Origin: Aristolochia californica
Lineage: Eukaryota > Streptophyta > Magnoliopsida > Piperales > Aristolochiaceae
Direction: 5' to 3'
Assembly (NCBI GenBank): GCA_029961685.1
Contig: JARWKL010000010.1
Span: 1,674,001-1,738,000, forward strand
DNA: 64,000 nt
Both the position numbers and the translations under genes were made by a program. Numbering within the stretch: the first letter of the stretch is position 1; each line of letters begins with the position of its first letter. The notes under the pieces are model-generated. The model did no database searches. It worked only from the letters and a program-made list of their open reading frames with translations, and had not been told where the DNA came from. This document shows, one piece after another, positions 59,907-64,000 of this stretch.

Positions 59907-62361
59907 ATCGAAACAAGGCGTCCAAGCAAGCAGAACAATGCTTAGTATCAAATTTAGGAGTTCAAGTGGGAAGTTCATATTACCCTATCTACAAGCAAAA
60001 GAAGTAGGTTAGACCCATTAAAGGTTTGTGTTAGAAAATGTGGTGTTAAGTGTATTTAAGTTGTTTCAAATTATGTATGCATATCCTTTAGATGTCTATA
60101 ATTATTTCTAGTTTGGTTATATTATGTAATCCTGTACTTCTCCTTGTATAACAAGAAGGAGTGGGACTCTTGGGATCTTACGTCTCAATAAGTTTAAAGC
60201 CTCGTAAACTCTTATAAACCTCTCATCCCTTTGCTCTCATCTTTGTCATTTCTCTATCTTCCTGTTTTCAAATGATTTCCTACACGAACTATTCCCTTTT
60301 TCCCTCCATCGAGATCTCTTCAACCCAACCTCCACCCAATTATTATATGTCAATGTCCACCAAAACCCAACTTTGCAAATAGTTCTAGTATTGGAAATGT
60401 TAAAACTACAAAGAAACTGAATTTATCAGATTTGGTGCAAGCTATGAGTCAATGAGTCCTAATCATAAGAGATTCATAAACATCCCGTCTTTCCAAAACC
60501 AAACCAATGTGAGACTATTCTGCAGTAATAATTTTTTTTGTCCCTCAAGAACTAGCCCTGAGTATAGCCACAAAACGGTGGATTTTTACCCACCCACTTT
60601 TGTAATAACATCTATGCAAATGTAAATGTTTTCTTAGGAAAATATGGGTTACTATATATAAGCTTGTCATTTATTTTTTAGAGTACTGTCTTGCCTAAAC
60701 AACATACCTGTAATTTGTTATTAGTGAGTTATGAATACATAGTGAAAGGAGCCACCAGGGCATCCTCAAGCACGACATTTTATTGGTCTTTCTCCTGCCC
60801 TTTTCCACTTCTTGACTGTTGCTCCTTTTATGGTGTCAGATTAGACAAAAACTTGGTTGTTGCTCCGGTGAGTTGCTTCTGTGGTTGCCGGTGCATCGAG
60901 TCAAAGTCAAGAGGTTACTTCATTGTTCTTAAACCCGGCATGTCATCTGTCTGGATTCTTTGTCTCGTTTTGTTCCTCAGTATTTTCATTTCTGTTATCA
61001 TCACCCATTCTGGGTTGATCAAGTAGACACATGAGTTTATACTCTCTTCTGAAGTTCAGCAATTAACCTAGAATTGCTGCTGTCATAAGTCTATCCTCTT
61101 TGCTGAAGAAACTTGTTACAAAAGTTTTTCTTTTTGCTGCTATGTGTGACTAGTCGTGCAGTGGTAAGTGTTTAAGTCCTGCTGTTATCAGGAGTTTCTG
61201 AGTTGTTAATAAAGGTTATTCATGCATTGTAGGTCTTGTCTCAAGTAGGTTGATTGCTTCAATGGTGTAGTTCCATGTTTTTGGAAAACCTAGTCTCTTT
61301 GCCAACTCCCCCTTGAAGCATGTCCAACCTTTTTTTTTTTTTTTTTCATGGAGCTGCTTTTAGAGCTCCATTGAGGGTATTTGACTGGCAATTATATGTT
61401 ATGAACCTAATTTTTCAGCCCTTGACTCAGCCCTCAGCTTGGCCATAGACTCAACCTTTGAAGGCTTGGCCCTATTATGGAGGATGGCTATAGGAGTGAG
61501 GCTCATGTAGCCTTTTGTAGTACGCGGTAAGCTATTATCTAAAAACTATTTAATTCATAAAATCCCATCAAATAAATTGTGAGGCAATAAGAGTGGAAAA
61601 TAAATTTTTTAACCCTCTTTGTATTATTATTAAATTAAATTACGCAAATAATTCCTTTTTTCTTTTTTTTAAGATTATAAATTTTCCCTTTTTGTGTTTT
61701 CATGAACCGGTGATCCCTCGAGTCGATATTTCAACTTTTGGTGGTATCGCGGACCTTAAAAGACGCATCCCTCTAGTGCTGTCTTAAAAAGACCGGTATT
61801 TTCAAAGCACGCTACTGGTTACAAAGCTTCTAGTCTTTTCAGTAAAGGCTGAAATTTCTAACTCGTCTGCAGTTATGCTACCTTCCGCAGCTCCTCCTGA
61901 TCGATTTTGATGCGAAAATTCCGCGGTTGATTGGAAGGTGTGAAGCATGCTTCTCTTACAATTAGGGTGGTTTTAATTAACAAAAAAAAATTGTATTTTC
62001 ATTACTTGGATTGTAAGTTCTGCATGTGTTGATGACTTGATGTTTGCTGGTGTCTTCCGCTAGTTCGATCCGGAGGAAGAGAGATCAGATGAGTAGAGAT
62101 GTGGGTCCTCTTTATTTGATGCCGTAGGTGCTTAAACCCTTAAGTCGGTCGAGGTTTGAAGAGTTTGGGTAGCTACCGTTTGCCGAATTTAATGTTTCTG
62201 TGAATCTTTTTTCGCAGTTGTAGTTTTTGAGCTTTTGAATTCAGCTGGTCGGGTGGCGGTTGTAGAAAGTAGTTTCTCCTGGGAGTGATGCAAATTGGAT
62301 TTTTCATACTGGGGTGAGATATTTTATGGGTGTTTTGAGAATTATTTGGTAATTCGTGGCT
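59907..62361. other. Intergenic stretch before GnTII
   Basis: No secure gene is seen. 60691-61026 is an open frame of 111 residues with a hydrophobic end, not recognised and probably chance. The last 150-200 bases are probably the GnTII leader. Confidence 0.45.
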
Positions 62362-63663
62362 ATGGGGTATCATCGGAAACCCCGCATCAATGATGCCGGA
62401 TTTAGGCGCATGCTTCCGATGGTTTTATTTGTTCTCTGCTTTGTTTCGGTTCTGATTTATCTTGTTAGAACGGATAGAGTTTCCCAGGTTGTGCTCTGGT
62501 CTTCTCATGAGAATGATGAAAGTGTTGATGGGAGCTATAAGAATGTTCTTTGGAATGTCACAAAAAATCTGAATTTGCCTAATCAGACGGAATTGTCAGT
62601 TTATTTGGAGAAGAATAACCGAATGCCTCCCAGAAACTTAGATCTTTTCCCCAAATTGGCCAAAAACCACATCAAGATTGTCCTGTATGTGCACAACCGA
62701 CCCCAGTATCTTCAAGTAGTCGTTGATAGTCTCTCCAAAGTAGAGGGTATTGGGGAGACTCTGCTTATAGTTAGCCATGATGGGTATTTCCATGAAATGA
62801 ATGAGATTATTGAGCGTATCAGATTTTGCCAAGTGAAGCAGATTTTTTCACCTTACTCACCTCATATTTTCCCTAACAGTTTTCCCGGAGTCTCACCAGG
62901 AGATTGCCAGGCTAAAGACAATCCACTGGAAAAACCTTGTAAAGGGAATGCAGATCAGTATGGCAACCATAGATCCCCAAAAATTGTTTCACTTAAGCAT
63001 CACTGGTGGTGGATGATGAACACTGTTTGGGATGGTTTGGAGGAGACATGGGATCATTCAGGTCACATTCTTTTCATTGAAGAGGATCACTTTATCTTCC
63101 CTAATGCTTATAGGAATATTCAGATGCTTGCATCCTTGAAGCAAAAAAAATGTGCCGATTGCTATGCAGCTAACTTAGCACCATCGGATGTGAATTCAAG
63201 AGGTGAAGGATGGGAGATGCTGATTGCAGAGAAGATTGGCAATGTGGGTTATGCATTTAACAGGACTGTTTGGAAGAAGATTCATGAGCGAGCTCGGGAA
63301 TTCTGCTTTTTTGATGATTACAACTGGGATATAACAATGTGGGCAACAGTTTATCCCTCTTGGGGTACTCCTGTATATACCTTAAGGGGGCCCTGGAGAA
63401 GTGCTGCACATTTTGGTAAGTGTGGGTTGCATCAAGGGCAGGGGAAGGAGTCTTGTATTGATAATGGTGGGATTAATGTGGGTTTAGAAATGGTTGACAG
63501 TGCACCTAACATTAATCCAAGGTGGCAAGTGCATGTCTATAAACGTCAGGAAGGGTATAAAGCTGGATTTAAGGGCTGGGGAGGCTGGGGTGATGAGCGT
63601 GATCGCCAGTTGTGCTTGGATTTTGCACAGATGTATCATGTTTCAGATACATATTCGAGTTGA
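62362..63663 (+). CDS. Beta-1,2-N-acetylglucosaminyltransferase II (GnTII, GT16)
   Basis: A single exon of 433 residues. It is a type II Golgi membrane protein: a short basic cytosolic tail, one signal anchor (about residues 18-35, LPMVLFVLCFVSVLIYLV), a stem with N-glycosylation sequons (NVT, NQT), then the GT16 catalytic domain. The metal/nucleotide-sugar motif IEEDHF is at about 239-244 and FDDYNWD at about 317-323. It adds GlcNAc to the alpha-1,6 mannose arm, an essential step in making complex N-glycans from GnTI products. I chose ATG 62362, since the in-frame codon at 62356 is GTG. Length and motifs agree with the plant enzyme (Arabidopsis At2g05320), also a single-exon gene as I recall. 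No damage is seen. Confidence 0.95.
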   Translation: MGYHRKPRINDAGFRRMLPMVLFVLCFVSVLIYLVRTDRVSQVVLWSSHENDESVDGSYKNVLWNVTKNLNLPNQTELSVYLEKNNRMPPRNLDLFPKLAKNHIKIVLYVHNRPQYLQVVVDSLSKVEGIGETLLIVSHDGYFHEMNEIIERIRFCQVKQIFSPYSPHIFPNSFPGVSPGDCQAKDNPLEKPCKGNADQYGNHRSPKIVSLKHHWWWMMNTVWDGLEETWDHSGHILFIEEDHFIFPNAYRNIQMLASLKQKKCADCYAANLAPSDVNSRGEGWEMLIAEKIGNVGYAFNRTVWKKIHERAREFCFFDDYNWDITMWATVYPSWGTPVYTLRGPWRSAAHFGKCGLHQGQGKESCIDNGGINVGLEMVDSAPNINPRWQVHVYKRQEGYKAGFKGWGGWGDERDRQLCLDFAQMYHVSDTYSS

Positions 63664-64000
63664 AGAACTGACTTCTAAACCTTTGTGATTTTTTTCTGAA
63701 CTTATCAACTACACATGCTTCTTTAGTCAGTTATATAATCCATTTCACTTATGAGTTGTACAATATACATACTGGATTCAGCTCTGAGTAGTTGTTTCTG
63801 TATTTTTAATTGATAATGGTAGTGGACTCTGTCTTATTTCACTGTCTTGGAAAACCTTGGCCAGATGATTAGCAAGCTGTTTCTAATTTGTTCTATCTGT
63901 TTTTACTCATGGGTCACATTACTTTGCTTAACAAGACAAACAGATAGTCTTTCTAAGTGAAAATTTCTTTGCATTTGTTTTTATAAGATGTATTAAGGTT
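63664..64000 (+). other. GnTII 3' flank
   Basis: AT-rich sequence, probably including the 3' UTR. Nothing else is seen before the window ends. Confidence 0.5.

Noticed and set aside
62356..62361. Two-residue extension of GnTII
   Set aside because: It would start at GTG; the ATG at 62362 gives the normal plant GnTII N-terminus.

Overview
This is nuclear DNA of a flowering plant. It is AT-rich and intron-bearing, with a chloroplast-targeted LHCII gene, two pentatricopeptide (PPR) genes, plant-type complex N-glycan machinery, and plant TRIM, LINE and Ty1/copia debris. The gene set fits a dicot or early-diverging eudicot. The species cannot be fixed from the sequence.

Layout. 1-6309 has no secure gene, only a TRIM-like PBS remnant near 4.5 kb and a possible decayed gene at 4.96-5.72 kb. 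6310-9406 (minus) is a seven-exon CCCH/LOTUS/RRM RNA-binding protein gene. 14188-20452 (plus) is a VPS11 gene that keeps its exon-intron layout but carries several nonsense and frameshift lesions. 21590-22182 is a broken ARM-repeat gene. 25668-31399 is a small SAM-domain protein gene spread over three exons and 5.7 kb, with nested repeats in its introns. 32661-33545 is LHCB2. 36142-37896 (minus) and 39222-41990 (plus) are two head-to-head PPR genes. 42.5-52.7 kb is a repeat-rich island: a 5'-truncated LINE with target-site duplications, a second LINE tail, a structurally complete TRIM, and half of a copia element. 55164-55532 encodes a small conserved-looking protein. 57786-59906 encodes a large single-exon membrane protein of unknown function. 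62362-63663 is GnTII.

Main observations. (1) LHCB2, the CCCH protein, VPS11 and GnTII correspond, from memory, to Arabidopsis At2g05070/At2g05100, At2g05160, At2g05170 and At2g05320, so the window looks like an old conserved chromosomal block. (2) Within that block VPS11, a core HOPS/CORVET subunit, is being lost by point decay while its neighbours remain intact; this is what post-duplication fractionation looks like. (3) A 453-bp TRIM at 46183-46635 is complete: LTRs of 118 bp, PBS, polypurine tract, a 5-bp target duplication, and an unusual internal 42-bp tandem array. (4) Several exon-like pieces (5572-5712, 35649-35878, 49151-49224, 53098-53193) match nothing I recognise and may be unannotated gene remnants. 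I see no tRNA, rRNA or CRISPR. No novel multi-gene system is evident.
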